A DNA stretch of 5,025 nucleotides from Methanoregula sp. (GTDB lineage: Archaea > Halobacteriota > Methanomicrobia > Methanomicrobiales > Methanospirillaceae), in assembly GCA_026394635.1 (NCBI GenBank), contig JAPKXV010000432.1:1-5025 (forward strand). Direction: 5' to 3'. Each line of letters begins with the position of its first letter. The stretch's first letter is position 1. The notes under the pieces are model-generated. The model did not search any database. It was not told where the DNA came from and worked only from the letters and a program-made list of their open reading frames with translations. The position numbers were made by a program, and so were the translations under genes. Shown here piece after piece: positions 4,524 through 5,025 of this stretch.

Positions 4524-5025
4524 TGCAGTGCGCTGAGTGCAAGGGAAAAGGGATGTGCGGGCTGCTCCGCTGTCCTATCACGAGCCGGTTCTACGCCCAG
4601 CTTGCCGTCAAACCTGCGAGCAGTTACCAGGGCAGCTCCCCGTCTGTTTTTATCGGGAGTTACGGGTATCCCGAAGTGCGGGGAGGCCCGCTGCTCATCG
4701 ATGATTCCGACAACCCCCCGGATTGGCTCAGACAAGGGCTGGGTATTGATGACATCGTGGGCATCCGCGCCCGTACGATCCGGGGAAGTTCGGGCATACA
4801 CCATTTCAGCGATAACCTCCAGGAGATTGCGATCTCAAGTGACCCCGTCGACGTTGATGTTGCATTTGAGAGACCGGTCGCATTCTCCCTCACGTTCGAC
4901 GGGACGGTCGCACCGGTTGGGTTATCAGGACAGGTAAAAGAGATGGAGGTGACCGGCAGCGCCCGCGTTGACCGTGCTGTTGACCGGGTCACCTCGGACT
5001 CTGATCTGGGGGAGATCGGAAGAGC
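4523..5025 (+). CDS. nreA: DNA repair protein of the Nre family, 5' part only
   Basis: N-terminal 167 codons of an archaeal Nre protein; the gene runs off the end of the window (full-length members are roughly 400 aa). Visible are the N-terminal zinc-finger cysteines C3, C6, C12 and C17 (MQCAECKGKGMCGLLRCP), then the family hallmark GSSPSVFIGSYGYP (37-50), followed by GPLLIDDSDNPPDWL and a beta-rich stretch. In Haloferax volcanii, NreA and NreB act in DNA repair and interact with PCNA through a C-terminal motif, which would lie beyond this window. ATG 4523 is supported by GGTGA 6 nt upstream and by the zinc finger starting at residue 3. It is coupled closely to DUF2117. Bases 5013-5025 match a sequencing adapter, so the genuine protein sequence visible probably ends at Leu162 or Gly163. 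Confidence 0.93.
   Translation, partial: MQCAECKGKGMCGLLRCPITSRFYAQLAVKPASSYQGSSPSVFIGSYGYPEVRGGPLLIDDSDNPPDWLRQGLGIDDIVGIRARTIRGSSGIHHFSDNLQEIAISSDPVDVDVAFERPVAFSLTFDGTVAPVGLSGQVKEMEVTGSARVDRAVDRVTSDSDLGEIGR
5013..5025 (+). other. Illumina adapter sequence at the contig end (likely artefact)
   Basis: The final 13 bases, agatcggaagagc, are identical to the first 13 bases common to Illumina TruSeq adapters. They sit exactly at the end of the sequence, as expected for untrimmed read-through carried into an assembly. They translate in frame with nreA as the end of Gly-Glu-Ile-Gly-Arg, but are probably not genomic. Confidence 0.9.

Noticed and set aside
4602..4937. Plus-strand open frame of 111 codons near the end
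   Set aside because: It is an out-of-frame shadow within nreA, whose zinc finger and GSSPSVFIGSYGYP motif fix the true frame.
1..5025. CRISPR array, insertion sequence or tRNA-derived attachment-site duplication
   Set aside because: No regularly spaced identical repeats with unique spacers, no transposase motifs or terminal inverted repeats, and no second copy of the tRNA 3' end were seen.

Overview
The window looks like a contig end from a methanogenic archaeon, most probably of the Methanomicrobiales (for example Methanoregula-like). This is inferred from the gene families and style: an Nre-family DNA repair gene, a DUF2117 gene and a DUF4389 gene, all typical of Euryarchaeota; a tRNA gene without an encoded CCA; and Shine-Dalgarno (SD) sequences of the GGAG / GGTGA / GTGATC kind. 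No rRNA or species marker is present, so the genus is a guess.

Layout. Positions 1 to about 750 are strongly AT-rich and hold one unrecognised minus-strand gene (219 aa), unlike the GC-richer rest and probably acquired. Next comes a row of three evenly spaced hairpins (768-844), the last of which contains the stop codon of a minus-strand DUF4389 membrane protein gene. A divergent tRNA-Val(GAC) gene follows (1290-1363). A further AT-rich gap of about 200 bp, with one imperfect hairpin, leads into a compact plus-strand block: hicB and hicA (antitoxin and toxin, overlapping by ATGA), a MurG-like GT-B glycosyltransferase, a small zinc-ribbon protein, a DUF2117 protein and the 5' part of nreA, which runs off the end.

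How the genes work together. hicBA is a small type II toxin-antitoxin module; its proximity to a tRNA gene and to AT-rich DNA fits an accessory insertion point. The glycosyltransferase starts only 13 nt after hicA and may be co-transcribed with it. The zinc-ribbon, DUF2117 and nreA genes are tightly spaced and probably form one housekeeping operon; only NreA has a known role (DNA repair, PCNA-linked in haloarchaea).

Points most worth a second look. (1) The last 13 bases are exactly the start of the Illumina TruSeq adapter, so the final codons of nreA are probably artificial. (2) A perfect 17-bp tandem duplication at the DUF2117/nreA junction created the present DUF2117 stop. (3) Three hairpins with NTCA tetraloops recur every 27-28 bp behind the DUF4389 gene. 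(4) tRNA-Val has a C5-A68 mismatch in its acceptor stem. I did not find convincing evidence of a wholly new multi-gene system.
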